Assembly (NCBI GenBank): GCA_937928595.1
Contig: CALGJV010000011.1
Coordinates: 1-64,000, forward strand
DNA: 64,000 nt
Reading direction: 5' to 3'
Source: an uncultured Phycisphaerae bacterium
Lineage (GTDB): Bacteria; Planctomycetota; Phycisphaerae; UBA1845; Fen-1342
This document shows, one piece after another, positions 8,904 to 17,949 of the stretch. Each line of letters starts with the position of its first letter. Positions within the stretch are counted from its first letter, which is position 1. The notes under the pieces are model-generated. The model was given only the letters and a program-made list of their open reading frames with translations, was not told the origin of the DNA and made no database searches. The position numbers and the translations under genes are program-made.

Positions 8904-11900
8904 ATGTCGCTTCGCATGCGATCGGGTGCAGGGGTGATCATTGCGCTGCTGGCAGCGCTGCCGGGGGTGGGCCGCGCCACCGCGCAGTCGTGCCAGCCGC
9001 GCTGGTCGGACGAGTTCCTGTCGAACGAACTGAACGCGGTGGTGCACGCGCTCGCGGTGTATGACGCCGATGACGCCGGCCCACTGCTGCCGCGGCTCTA
9101 CGCGGCCGGCAACTTCTCGCGGGCCGGCGGGCTGTCGATGGCGCGCATCGCGGCGTGGGACGGCCAGGACTGGTGGCCGCTGCGCGAGGGCCTGAGCAGT
9201 GCGGCATTCGCGCTGGCGGTATACGACGACGACGGTCCCGGCCCGCGTCGTCCGGGGCTCTACGTCGGTGGGAACTTCGTGATTGCGGGCACCGCGAGCG
9301 CGAGCCACATCGCCCGCTGGGACGGAACGAACTGGTCGCCGGTCGGGTTGGGCATGGATGGGCCGGTCTACGCGCTGGCGGTGTTCGACGCGGACGGCGG
9401 CGGCCCGCAGCGGCCGCAGCTCTACGCCGGTGGGTTGTTCAACCTCGCGGGCGGCGCCGCGGCGAACTTCGTGGCCCGCTGGGACGGGACGTATTGGGAA
9501 GCCGTGGGCGTGGGTTTCGGTAACTACGTGACTGCACTGGCGGTGGTGGACCCGGACGGCGACGGTCCGTTGCCCGGGAACCTGTACGCCGGCGGCGGGT
9601 TCACCGACATCGGCGGATCACCGGGCTACCACGTGGCTCGGTATAACGGCACCGACTGGTGGGCGCTCCAGACCGGTCCGGGCGAGTATGGCACGAACGG
9701 CTCGGTCTATGCCCTGACGGCGTTCGACGAGGACGGCCCCGGCCCCGGCGCGCCGCTCCTCGTCGTGGGCGGTGCGTTCACGATGGCCGGCGGCACGGCC
9801 GCGGCGCGCATCGCCAAGTGGACCGGCTCGGCATGGGTGCCGATGGGGTCGGGCCTCAACGGCCCGGTGTGGGCCCTGCGGGCGTTCGACGAGGACGGTG
9901 CCGGCCCCGGGGCGGAATCGCTGTACGTCGGCGGGAGTTTCACGCAGGCCGGCGGCCTGGCCGCGAACCGGATCGCGCGCTGGAGCGGCGGCACATGGTC
10001 GGCACTCAGCACGGGGACGAACGGCGACGTGCGGGCCCTGGCGGCCTTCGACGTGGACGCCGACGGTCCCAGCCTGACTTCTCTCATGGTCGGCGGCGAT
10101 TTCACCACGGCGGGCGGGTATGCGTCCGGGCGGATCGCGCGCTGGGGCTTCCCCGCCGGCGCGGCAGCGCCGACGATCACGAGCCATCCGCAGAGCGCGA
10201 ACGTGTGTGCGGGCACGCCGGTCACACTGAGCGTCAGCGCGACCGGCAGCGGGCCGCTCACGTACCGCTGGCGGCGGAACGGCGCGGATGTGCCGAACTC
10301 CAACACGCCGACGCTGGCGCTCGGGCCCGTCACGCCGGCGCAGGCCGGCGAGTACGACTGCGTCGTGAGCAACGGCTGCGGCGCGACGACCAGCAACGCG
10401 GCGACGGTCACGGTGCGCACGCCGCCCACGGTCACGACCCACCCGCAGGCGCGCACGCTGTGCCCGGGCGCGACCCTGGAGCTCAGCGTGGTCGCCGAGG
10501 GAACAGCGCCGCTCGGATACCAGTGGCGGCGCGACGGCGTACCGCTCGGGGGTGCGATCCTGCCCACGTACACGGTGGCCGCCGCGGGGCCGGCGGACGC
10601 CGGTACGTATGACTGCGTGGTGACGAACGGGTGCGGGACGGCGGTGAGCGCAGGGGCGCTCGTCGCCGTGCGCAGCCCGGTTGTCATCACGCAGTCGCCG
10701 GCGAGTCAGACGGTCTGCGCCGGAACGGCCGTGAGCTTCGTGGTCGTGGCCACGGGTACGCCGCCGCTCGAGTATCGCTGGCGGCGGGACGGCGTGGAGT
10801 TGCCTGGCGCGACGGGGCCGACGCTGACGCTCGCGGCGGTCGGCACCGCAGACGCCGGCCGTTACGACGTCGTGGTGCGCAACGCCTGCGGCGCGGTCAC
10901 GAGCGGCTCGGCGGTCCTGACCGTCGACCGCGCGCCAAGCATCACGGAGCCGCCGGTGGCCCAGGCGGCCTGCGCGGGCGGCGGGGTCACGTTCGCGGTT
11001 GAGGCGGAAGGCACGCCGCCCCTGCGCTATCAGTGGCGCCGCGCCGGCACGCCGCTCGACGGCGCGACCGCGGTGACGCTGCATCTCGAGAATCTCGAGC
11101 CCGCGCAGGCGGGCGAATACGACGTCGTCGTGACCAACGACTGTGGGAGCGTCACCAGCCCGCCCGCGACGCTGGCCGTGCGGCAGGGGCCGGTGGTCAC
11201 GGCGTCGCCGCAGTCGCAAGGGGTTTGCCCCGGCGGCACGGTGACGCTGACCGTCACGGCCGCAGGCTCGCCGCCGCTGGCGTACCGCTGGCGGCATGAG
11301 GGGATCGCGCTGGCGGAGACGGGGCCGACACTGACACTGGTCGGCATCGGGCCCGCGGACGCGGGTGCGTATGACGTCGTCGTGACCAACGACTGCGGCG
11401 AGGCCATCAGTGCGCCCGCGGTCGTCACGCTCTGGCCCGAGACGACCATCACGACGCCGCCGGAGTCGCAGACCGCCTGCGTCGGCGCGGATGTGACGCT
11501 CAGCGTGGAGGCGGCGGCGGGTCCGCCGGTGAGCTACCAGTGGCGCCGCGACGGACAGGACCGGCCGGGCGCGACGCAGGCCGAGCTCGTACTGCCCGCG
11601 GTACAGCCCGCGGACGCCGGGCTGTACGACGTGGTTGTGACCGGCGCGTGCGGCACCGAGACGAGCGCGGCTGCCGAGCTGGTCGTGCTCGTCATCGACA
11701 GCGACGGGGACGGCGTGCCGGACGGTGCCGACGGTTGTCCGGATGATCCGCTGAAGTTGCAGCCCGGGGCGTGCGGGTGCGGCCGGCCGGACGCCGACTC
11801 CGACGGCGACGGGGTGGCGGACTGCGTCGATCAGTGCCCGGACACACCAGCGGGGATGCCGGTCGACGCGACCGGGTGCGCCGCGCGGGACTGTGACCAG

Positions 11901-12290
11901 AACGGCCTGGATGACGCCTGGGAGATCGCGACGGGGCGCGCGGCCGACTGCAACCGCAACGGCGTGCCGGATGTGTGCGAGTCCGACCGGGACGGTGACG
12001 GCGTGATCGACGCGTGCGACAACTGCCCCGCCGCGTTCAACCCGGGCCAGGCGGACGCCGACGGAGACGGCCGGGGCGATGCGTGCGATTCACCCGACGC
12101 GGGCAAGCCGCCGCCGACGGAGCCGCCGAGCCCCCCGCCGCAGACGTTGCCGGACCAGGTCGATCACCCGTCGCTCGGCTGTGGGGGCGGCGGGGCGTGC
12201 GGGGCGGGCTTGGCAAGCTATCTGCCGGCGACCGCGCTGGGCATCGGCGGCCTGAAGCTGCGGACCCGGCGACGGAGTCGGAGGGGATGA
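8904..12290 (+). CDS. Giant secreted protein: seven WDG repeats, six Ig-like domains, TSP3-type calcium repeats
   Basis: The 1128-residue product has a signal peptide (about residues 1-28, ending ATAQ). Seven repeats of about 53 residues follow (VYALAVFDxDGxGP...LYVGGxF...AGG...IARWDGxxWxPLG), consistent with a seven-bladed propeller. Then come six Ig-like repeats of about 83 residues, each with a fixed Cys pair (CAG/CPG near the start, YDCVV or the NxCG turn later) and the core YRWRRNG. Next are thrombospondin-type-3-like Asp-rich loops (DSDGDGVPD, DRDGDGVIDACDNC) expected to bind calcium. The tail is Pro-rich, then CGGGGACGAG, a hydrophobic stretch and a basic end, resembling a C-terminal sorting signal. 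The ATG at 8904 has GAAGG 8 bases upstream. It is probably a surface adhesin or scaffold; no enzyme domain is seen. It appears monocistronic. Confidence 0.85.
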   Translation: MSLRMRSGAGVIIALLAALPGVGRATAQSCQPRWSDEFLSNELNAVVHALAVYDADDAGPLLPRLYAAGNFSRAGGLSMARIAAWDGQDWWPLREGLSSAAFALAVYDDDGPGPRRPGLYVGGNFVIAGTASASHIARWDGTNWSPVGLGMDGPVYALAVFDADGGGPQRPQLYAGGLFNLAGGAAANFVARWDGTYWEAVGVGFGNYVTALAVVDPDGDGPLPGNLYAGGGFTDIGGSPGYHVARYNGTDWWALQTGPGEYGTNGSVYALTAFDEDGPGPGAPLLVVGGAFTMAGGTAAARIAKWTGSAWVPMGSGLNGPVWALRAFDEDGAGPGAESLYVGGSFTQAGGLAANRIARWSGGTWSALSTGTNGDVRALAAFDVDADGPSLTSLMVGGDFTTAGGYASGRIARWGFPAGAAAPTITSHPQSANVCAGTPVTLSVSATGSGPLTYRWRRNGADVPNSNTPTLALGPVTPAQAGEYDCVVSNGCGATTSNAATVTVRTPPTVTTHPQARTLCPGATLELSVVAEGTAPLGYQWRRDGVPLGGAILPTYTVAAAGPADAGTYDCVVTNGCGTAVSAGALVAVRSPVVITQSPASQTVCAGTAVSFVVVATGTPPLEYRWRRDGVELPGATGPTLTLAAVGTADAGRYDVVVRNACGAVTSGSAVLTVDRAPSITEPPVAQAACAGGGVTFAVEAEGTPPLRYQWRRAGTPLDGATAVTLHLENLEPAQAGEYDVVVTNDCGSVTSPPATLAVRQGPVVTASPQSQGVCPGGTVTLTVTAAGSPPLAYRWRHEGIALAETGPTLTLVGIGPADAGAYDVVVTNDCGEAISAPAVVTLWPETTITTPPESQTACVGADVTLSVEAAAGPPVSYQWRRDGQDRPGATQAELVLPAVQPADAGLYDVVVTGACGTETSAAAELVVLVIDSDGDGVPDGADGCPDDPLKLQPGACGCGRPDADSDGDGVADCVDQCPDTPAGMPVDATGCAARDCDQNGLDDAWEIATGRAADCNRNGVPDVCESDRDGDGVIDACDNCPAAFNPGQADADGDGRGDACDSPDAGKPPPTEPPSPPPQTLPDQVDHPSLGCGGGGACGAGLASYLPATALGIGGLKLRTRRRSRRG

Positions 12291-12295
12291 GGCGA

Positions 12296-12378
12296 AGAGC
12301 GAGTTGCGAGTAGCAAGTTGCCGAAGCGCTGCCCGGTGCTGGTCTTGATCTCTCGACCTCTTGCTCTCTCGATCTCCA
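12296..12378 (+). repeat. Composite dispersed repeat, copy A (heptamers then octamers)
   Basis: 12296-12323 is four heptamers in exact register (AGAGCGA GTTGCGA GTAGCAA, then GTTGCCG). 12347-12378 is four octamers (gatctctc gacctctt, then gctctctc gatctcca). The reverse complement of the whole block matches copy B (16601-16758) in both unit types and unit order. The remainder of 12291-12592 holds no gene. Confidence 0.75.
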
Positions 12379-12592
12379 CTCGCGTGCCCCGCGCTGCCGC
12401 TCGGGCTCGGACGGGCGGGCCCGGACCGGCAGCCGGACGTTTGACGCCTCCGCGGCACCCGGCTAGGCTCTTCCGCGCCCGGGCGACGGGCGCGTCGGGA
12501 TGCGTCGGTCGCGGCCGGGGGTTCCGGATGGTGGCGAGTTCTGCGCCGAGGTCCGGCGACGGGGCTACGCTCACCGCGTCAGGGTGACTCTC

Positions 12593-12913
12593 TTGAAGCG
12601 CATTTACGTCGGCAACTTGTCGTACAACACCACGGACGAAGGTCTCCAGGCGGCCTTTGCGGCTTTCGGCACCGTCCGCAGCGCGGCGGTCATCATCGAT
12701 CGCGAGACCGGCCGCTCGCGCGGCTTCGGCTTCGTCGAGATGGACAACGACGACGAGGCCGCGGCGGCGATCGCCGCGCTGAACGGCTCGCAACTCGACG
12801 GCCGCGCGCTTACGGTCAACGAGGCCCAGCCGCGGGCCGACCGCGGGGGTCGGGGCGGCGGCGGCGGGCGCGGCGGCGCGGGCGGCGGACGTCGCGGCGG
12901 CGACCGCTGGTAA
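12593..12913 (+). CDS. RRM-domain glycine-rich RNA-binding protein
   Basis: The 106-residue protein is one RNA-recognition motif plus a Gly/Arg tail. RNP2 is IYVGNL (residues 4-9) and RNP1 is RGFGFVEM (about 44-51), both with the aromatic residues that stack on RNA. The last 25 residues are RGG-rich (GGRGGGGGRGG), a typical second RNA-binding element. The start is taken as the TTG at 12593, with AGGGTGA 6-7 bases upstream and the family's usual MKRIYVGNL opening; a GTG at 12584 would add three residues. Family knowledge: such small bacterial RRM proteins bind single-stranded RNA, and some are cold-induced in cyanobacteria. It lies just downstream of dispersed repeat copy A. Its own targets are unknown. 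Confidence 0.9.
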   Translation: MKRIYVGNLSYNTTDEGLQAAFAAFGTVRSAAVIIDRETGRSRGFGFVEMDNDDEAAAAIAALNGSQLDGRALTVNEAQPRADRGGRGGGGGRGGAGGGRRGGDRW

Positions 12914-13031
12914 CCCCGCTCTTCCCAGCGCGGCAACCGGGCGCGGCGGCCGCGCGGTCGGCCGGCGCGAGCGGCCCAGGCTTGGCACTGCGCCCCGCGC
13001 GGGCCCGGACGCTGCGCTGTGCGGTGAGAGC

Positions 13032-13718
13032 ATGCCGCTCGACGGGCTCTTCCTCGACATGTACGGCACGCTGACCGGCGGCGACCGCGCCGCCGTGGAA
13101 GGCACGTGCGCGGCCGTGATCCGCGACACCGGGCTTGCGTTGGCGCCCGGTGATCTGGCCGTCACATGGGGTGAGCGATTCTTCTCCGACCTAGAACAAG
13201 CCCACGGCGAGCGCTTCCTCACGCTCCGCGCGCTCGAGGCGCAATCGCTCGTGCGCACGCTCGCTGCGCTCGGGCGAATGATCGAGCCGCGCGCGTACGT
13301 GCAGCGCCTGGTGGACTATTGGTGCATGCCGCCGTTGCAGCCCGAAGTCCCGGCGTTCCTCGCCGCGTGCCCGGTGCCCATCTGCATCGTGTCGAACGCC
13401 GATACGGCCGACCTCGCGGCGGCGATCGCGCATCACGGTTTGCGCGTGGCGGCGGCGGTCACGTCCGAAGAGGCGCGCTCGTACAAGCCGGGCCCCGCCA
13501 TCTTCGAGCTGGCGCTGGCCCGCACCGGCTGGCGACGCGACCGCGTGCTGCACGTCGGCGACTCGCTGCACAGCGACATCGGCGGCGCGCGGGCGGCGGG
13601 CCTGCGGTGCGCGTGGGTCAACCGGACACACCGCATTCACGACATCGGGACGGACGACCCGGATCACGAGGTCGGCGACCTGCTCGAGTTGCTGCCGCTG
13701 CTGTCGCACGCCCACTGA
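13032..13718 (+). CDS. HAD-superfamily hydrolase (haloacid-dehalogenase-like, DxYGT type)
   Basis: The 228-residue protein has all four HAD motifs: I, LDMYGTL (residues 8-14, nucleophile Asp 9); II, VSNAD (about 118-122); III, the Lys in YKPGPAIF; IV, GDSLHSDIGGA. Motif I is DxYGT, not DxDGT. That form is typical of L-2-haloacid dehalogenases and some phosphatase-like relatives, which lack the second Asp used as general acid in phosphatases. The substrate cannot be told from sequence; a dehalogenase or a small-molecule phosphohydrolase are both possible. The gene stands alone, 118 bases after the RRM gene, with no strong Shine-Dalgarno sequence visible. Confidence 0.85.
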   Translation: MPLDGLFLDMYGTLTGGDRAAVEGTCAAVIRDTGLALAPGDLAVTWGERFFSDLEQAHGERFLTLRALEAQSLVRTLAALGRMIEPRAYVQRLVDYWCMPPLQPEVPAFLAACPVPICIVSNADTADLAAAIAHHGLRVAAAVTSEEARSYKPGPAIFELALARTGWRRDRVLHVGDSLHSDIGGARAAGLRCAWVNRTHRIHDIGTDDPDHEVGDLLELLPLLSHAH

Positions 13719-13773
13719 GCCCGACGCCGGTGCGAACGGTGCCGATGCTTTATCGGACGGTTGCCGATTCAGT

Positions 13774-13802
13774 TTGCGACCACCCCGCCCCGGCGGTATT
13801 CT
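13774..13802 (+). promoter_or_regulatory. Candidate promoter of the ankyrin-carboxypeptidase gene
   Basis: TTGCGA (13774-13779) and TATTCT (13797-13802) are separated by 17 bases. Transcription from here would give a leader of about 55 bases with GAGGAAA ahead of the ATG at 13863. Confidence 0.45.
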
Positions 13803-13862
13803 GGATATGCTGGTATGGTGCGTCGGGAAGATCAGCAGGCCCACTTGAAGACGAGGAAACCC

Positions 13863-16478
13863 ATGACTACCGCGCGCCGGGCTCTGGCAGCGGTCCTGTT
13901 TCTTTCGACGTCCGTTGCACTCGCCGCGGATACGGCGGACCTGTTCCGCGCCGCGCAGCATGGAGACGCCGACGCCCTGTGGGTGGCGCTGGCGACCGGC
14001 AGCGATCCAAACGCGGCCAACGCGGACGGGATGACCGCGTTGCACATCGCTGCGTGGTGGCAGCAGCCTGAAGCCGTGCGCCCGCTGCTCGCCGTCGGCG
14101 CCGATGTCCATGCCCGCGACCGCCGCGGCCGCACGCCGCTGCATTACGCGGCGCTCGGTGGTGAGAAGCACACCGTGGAGCTGCTGCTGGCGACCGGGGC
14201 GAATGTGAACGCCGTCGACGCGCAGGGCGAAACGCCGCTGCACCTGGCGGCGCGACGGTTCAAGACGCGGGCCGCGGAGACGCTGCTCGCGGCCGGGGCC
14301 GACGTGCGTGCCCGCAACAGCCGCGGCCAGACGCCGCTGCACGTGCTGGGCTCGGCGGCCCGGGATGACGACGGCGTCGCGGCGGAGATCGCCGCCCTGG
14401 CCGAGCTGCTGATCCAGCACGGCGCGGACCCGGCGGCCGCGGATGACACGGGCGCGCGGGCGTGGCCGCGGGAGCCGGTACCGGGCGAGCGTCAGCCGAG
14501 CGGCTACCCGCCGTACGACACGGGCACGGGCAACATCGCACAGCTCCTGCTCGACAAGCAGACGGCCTATCCGGCGATCTGCCGGCGCTACGACCTGGGG
14601 CCGACGGTGCAGAACCGGCGGATCTACGCGTTGAAGATCACGGACAATCTGGATGTCGAGGAGGACGAGCCCGAGTTCCGCTGGGTGGCGAACATGCACG
14701 GCGACGAGGTCGTGGGGTTGATGATGACCCTGAACCTCATCGACTACCTGCTGACGAACTACGGCACCGACCCGCGGGTGACGAACCTGGTGGACAACCT
14801 GGAGATCTGGATCGTCCCCTCGATGAACCCGGACGGATACCAACTGGTCCGGCGTGCGAACGCAAGCGGGGTGGACCTGAACCGCAACTTCCCGGAGGGC
14901 TACGTCAACGAGCCGAACACGACGACCGGGCGGGCACCGGAGACCGCCGCGATCATGAACATGGCGTTCGCGCGGTCGTTCACGCTGTCGGCGAACCTGC
15001 ACGGCGGGGCGCTCGTGGTGAACTACCCGTTCGACAACAACGGGCTGGGCTCGACTTACTCGCCGACACCGGACGAGGACCTGTTCGTTTACATCAGCGA
15101 GCAGTACTCGCGGTCCAACCCGCCGATGTGGAACAGCACCGAGTTCCCGCACGGGATCACGAACGGCGCGGCGTGGTACTCGATTACCGGCGGGCTCCAG
15201 GACTGGAGCTATCGCTACATGGGGTGCAACGACGTTACGATCGAGCTCGGTAATACCAAGACGCCGGCGTTCTCGACCATCCCGACGTACTGGTCACAGA
15301 ACCGCGAGGCGATGCTGGCCTACATGGAGACGGCGTTCATCGGCGTGCGCGGTATCGTGACCGATGCGGCGACGGGCCAGCCGTTGGCGGCGACCGTGCA
15401 GGTCGTCGGGCGCGACCACAACGTGTACACCGACCCGGACGTGGGCGACTACCACCGGATGCTGCTGCCGGGCAGTTACCAACTGCGGTTCACGGCGACC
15501 GGCTTCGACCCGCTGGTGGTCCCGGTGACGGTTGCGGCCGGCGCGGCGACGCGGCTGGATGTAGCGCTGGTTGGCCCGCCGTTCATCACGTACCCCGACG
15601 GCGGCGAAATGCTGACGGTCAACCAGCCTGTCACGATCACGTGGCAGGGCGCCGCGACGGCCCGGTTCCAGGTGCAGACGACCGCGAACTACGGCGACCT
15701 GACGGTGACGACCGACGGGTTCGAGCGAACGACGCTGGGCCCGGATTACACCACGGGCGGGAACCTTCCGTGGGTGACCGCGACCGGCACCGTGCACGGC
15801 GGCACGTACGCGGCCAGGGCCGGCGCGATCACGCATAACCAGCAGACCTGGATGCAACGCTCGACCGGGCCCGGCACGCTCAGCTTCTGGTACCGGGTCA
15901 GCTCCGAGGCGAACTATGACTGGTTCAACTTCTACATCGACGGGACACTGGTGATCCATGCGTCGGGGACGACCGGCTCGTGGACGCAATACACGACCGC
16001 ACTCGGCCCTGGCACGCACGTGCTGAAGTGGGAGTACGTCAAGGACTACAGCATCAGCAGCGGCTCGGACACGGTGTGGGTCGACGATCTTCAGATCGTC
16101 GACGATCACACGGTCTGGACGACGCTGGTCGAGCAGACGGAGCCGGGGGTGCTGTCCGCGCTCTGGACGCCCGCGCAGGCGAGCACCGCGTGCAAGGTTC
16201 GCGTGCGGGCCAACGCCGGCGGCGGCCAGTACGGCGCGTGGGACGAGAGCAACGGAGTGTTTACGGTGGCGGCGGGGCCGCAGTGGCCGCGCGGCGACAT
16301 GAATTGCAGCGGCGCGGTCGACTTCGACGACATCGATCCGTTCGTGCTGGCGCTGTCGGGTGAAGCCGCCTATGCCGCCGAATATGCGGACTGTCGCTGG
16401 CTGAACGCGGACTGCAACGGCGATGGCGCGGTCGACTTCGACGACATCGACGCGTTCGTGGCGGCGATCGGCCGTTGA
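13863..16478 (+). CDS. Secreted ankyrin-repeat / M14 zinc carboxypeptidase fusion with dockerin-like tail
   Basis: This is an 871-residue multidomain protein. The signal peptide is residues 1-22. Ankyrin repeats run over about 24-200 (GMTALHIAA, GRTPLHYAA, GETPLHLAA, GQTPLHVLG). An M14B-type (carboxypeptidase D/E/N-like) domain runs over about 235-480, with zinc ligands His279 and Glu282 in HGDE, His380 in NLHGG, substrate-binding DLNRNFP (338-344), PSMNPDGY, and catalytic Glu461 in IELG; the active site looks complete. A carboxypeptidase-regulatory beta-sandwich follows (GIVTDAATGQPL), then a MAM/concanavalin-like sandwich domain (about 600-745) and two EF-hand dockerin-like loops at the end (DMNCSGAVDFDDID, DCNGDGAVDFDDID). 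The ATG at 13863 has GAGGAAA upstream. It probably trims C-terminal basic residues from extracellular peptides; the ankyrin block may bind a protein partner. Confidence 0.88.
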   Translation: MTTARRALAAVLFLSTSVALAADTADLFRAAQHGDADALWVALATGSDPNAANADGMTALHIAAWWQQPEAVRPLLAVGADVHARDRRGRTPLHYAALGGEKHTVELLLATGANVNAVDAQGETPLHLAARRFKTRAAETLLAAGADVRARNSRGQTPLHVLGSAARDDDGVAAEIAALAELLIQHGADPAAADDTGARAWPREPVPGERQPSGYPPYDTGTGNIAQLLLDKQTAYPAICRRYDLGPTVQNRRIYALKITDNLDVEEDEPEFRWVANMHGDEVVGLMMTLNLIDYLLTNYGTDPRVTNLVDNLEIWIVPSMNPDGYQLVRRANASGVDLNRNFPEGYVNEPNTTTGRAPETAAIMNMAFARSFTLSANLHGGALVVNYPFDNNGLGSTYSPTPDEDLFVYISEQYSRSNPPMWNSTEFPHGITNGAAWYSITGGLQDWSYRYMGCNDVTIELGNTKTPAFSTIPTYWSQNREAMLAYMETAFIGVRGIVTDAATGQPLAATVQVVGRDHNVYTDPDVGDYHRMLLPGSYQLRFTATGFDPLVVPVTVAAGAATRLDVALVGPPFITYPDGGEMLTVNQPVTITWQGAATARFQVQTTANYGDLTVTTDGFERTTLGPDYTTGGNLPWVTATGTVHGGTYAARAGAITHNQQTWMQRSTGPGTLSFWYRVSSEANYDWFNFYIDGTLVIHASGTTGSWTQYTTALGPGTHVLKWEYVKDYSISSGSDTVWVDDLQIVDDHTVWTTLVEQTEPGVLSALWTPAQASTACKVRVRANAGGGQYGAWDESNGVFTVAAGPQWPRGDMNCSGAVDFDDIDPFVLALSGEAAYAAEYADCRWLNADCNGDGAVDFDDIDAFVAAIGR

Positions 16479-16483
16479 GGAAG

Positions 16484-16758
16484 AGGGCACGGAGGCACGA
16501 AGCCACGGAGGCAGGGGTTGAGGGACTGAGGGACGGGGGATTGAGCGGCGCGGCCGCCGCTCGGGCCCGCTAGGCCGAGCCCAAGCGCGGGGCACTCGGG
16601 CAGAGATCAAGAGAGCGTTAGGTCGAGAAAGCGAGAGAGTGAGAAGGCGAGAAGGCGAGGAATCGAGAGAGCAAGAGATCGAGAGATCGAGAGATCACGA
16701 ATAGACCAAGGACGCCCTCTGTAACTCGCTGCTCGCTATTCGTCACTCGCTACTCCCC
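16484..16758 (-). repeat. Composite dispersed repeat, copy B (octamer arrays then heptamers)
   Basis: 16484-16550 is an octamer-phased tract (GGCACGGA-like, then TTGAGGGA-like units). 16601-16696 is twelve octamers in strict phase, consensus GAGAGATC/GAGAAGGC. 16724-16758 is five heptamers (ACTCGCT GCTCGCT, ATTCGTC ACTCGCT, then ACTCCCC). The order of octamers TC-GAGAGAGC-AAGAGATC-GAGAGATC followed by heptamers is the reverse complement of copy A. Nothing coding is seen in 16479-16869. Confidence 0.75.
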
Positions 16759-16869
16759 CGTGCCCGAGCGCGTCGTGCCCGCGGAGGCAAACACAGGGCC
16801 GTGCGCGCGGGGCCGCGTGGGCGGCACAGGCGGGCCCCGGGGGCGACGGAAACTCCCTCGGAGCGCTTC

Positions 16870-17730
16870 TCAGAACGTGAAATCGGCCTCGGTGAAAGGC
16901 GGGTTCAGCTCGACCTTGGTGTACACGTAGCTGCCGAGCAACTCGCGCTCCGCCGCATCCGCGTAGGAGTAGATCGCGACGGGCAGCAGCCACTCCTGGT
17001 CGATGTGCAGGACCATGCGGGCGTCCGGGTACGCCCCCGCGGGCCCCACGTACGGCAGATTGCGGATCAGCTTGAACGTGGGACGGCCGTCGATCTCGCC
17101 CGTGCCCCCGTACTTGAGATCGAGCACCCCGCGCTCGGCCGCGAGCGTGTTGTACTTCATGAGCAGGTCGTACGCTGCGCGGAAGCCGAACTCGTCAATG
17201 CCGCGGCGGCTCGACTTCTTCGCCTCGGCGCCGTCGACGAGGACCTTCACGTCAGTGACAAACAACCGCGCGAGCGCGCCCGCCGGCTCCACGCGCGCGA
17301 CCTTCTGGCCATTCTTGTCGACATACTCCGGGCTGTCCGCGTACAAGGCCCGCCGGGCCTGGTCCGCATTCTTCAGCCACAGCATGTACACCGTGCGCGG
17401 CGACTCGCGGTAGCGAACCTCGATTTCCTGCACTTCGGAGATGCCGTCGGGCAGCAACTCCTGCTTGATGAACACGCACCGGTACGCCCGCACTTCGCGG
17501 TCGTAGCGTTCGATGCCCCGGCGCACCAGGTCCATGGGGTCGCGCTCCGCGAGCGCGGCGAGCTCGGCCTTGTCGGCGGTGAGGGCGCGGGCGGGCTCCG
17601 CCGGCGCGGCTGCGGGCGCGCTAACGGTGCTCGCGAGGTGGGTGTCGAAACTGGACACGAACCAGAGAGCCGGCGGAGTGATGACCAACATCGCGCCGGC
17701 AGCGTAGAAAAGGCCACGCCGAGTTCTCAT
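16870..17730 (-). CDS. DUF1571 family envelope protein
   Basis: The 286-residue product has an N-terminal basic/hydrophobic anchor or signal (residues 3-25, GLFYAAGAMLVITPPALWF), then an Ala/Pro-rich linker and a soluble domain matching the planctomycete DUF1571 family (a LolA-like fold is suspected for it). Recognisable stretches are YRCVFIKQEL, VRYRESPRTVYMLWL and LGSYVYTKVELNPPF at the C-terminus. The ATG at 17730 was chosen because it begins just before the membrane segment; a longer frame to 17784 lacks a signal-like start. Family knowledge: no proven function. It may handle a lipid or lipoprotein in the envelope. It reads leftward with the hydrolase and ACT genes but is separated from them by about 220 bases. 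Confidence 0.75.
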   Translation of the reverse strand: MRTRRGLFYAAGAMLVITPPALWFVSSFDTHLASTVSAPAAAPAEPARALTADKAELAALAERDPMDLVRRGIERYDREVRAYRCVFIKQELLPDGISEVQEIEVRYRESPRTVYMLWLKNADQARRALYADSPEYVDKNGQKVARVEPAGALARLFVTDVKVLVDGAEAKKSSRRGIDEFGFRAAYDLLMKYNTLAAERGVLDLKYGGTGEIDGRPTFKLIRNLPYVGPAGAYPDARMVLHIDQEWLLPVAIYSYADAAERELLGSYVYTKVELNPPFTEADFTF

Positions 17731-17949
17731 AGAGTGAGAGACCTTAATACCTGATGCAACGGCCACCGGCAAGCCCCGGGACATTCATCCCATCGGCTTG
17801 CCCTGCCACCGCCCCTTGAGGCGGTCCCGCGCCGACCGAGGCACAGGCTCTTGTACCACGCTGGTGCGGGATTGTAGCAGGGGAAGAGCCTCCTGCAACC
17901 GGTTTCCGCACATTCCCGGACGTGAAACGTTCGCGATAACTGCGAGCTG

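Noticed and set aside
16601-16758. CRISPR array
   Set aside because: Units are 7-8 bases with no spacers; this is a phased short-period repeat.
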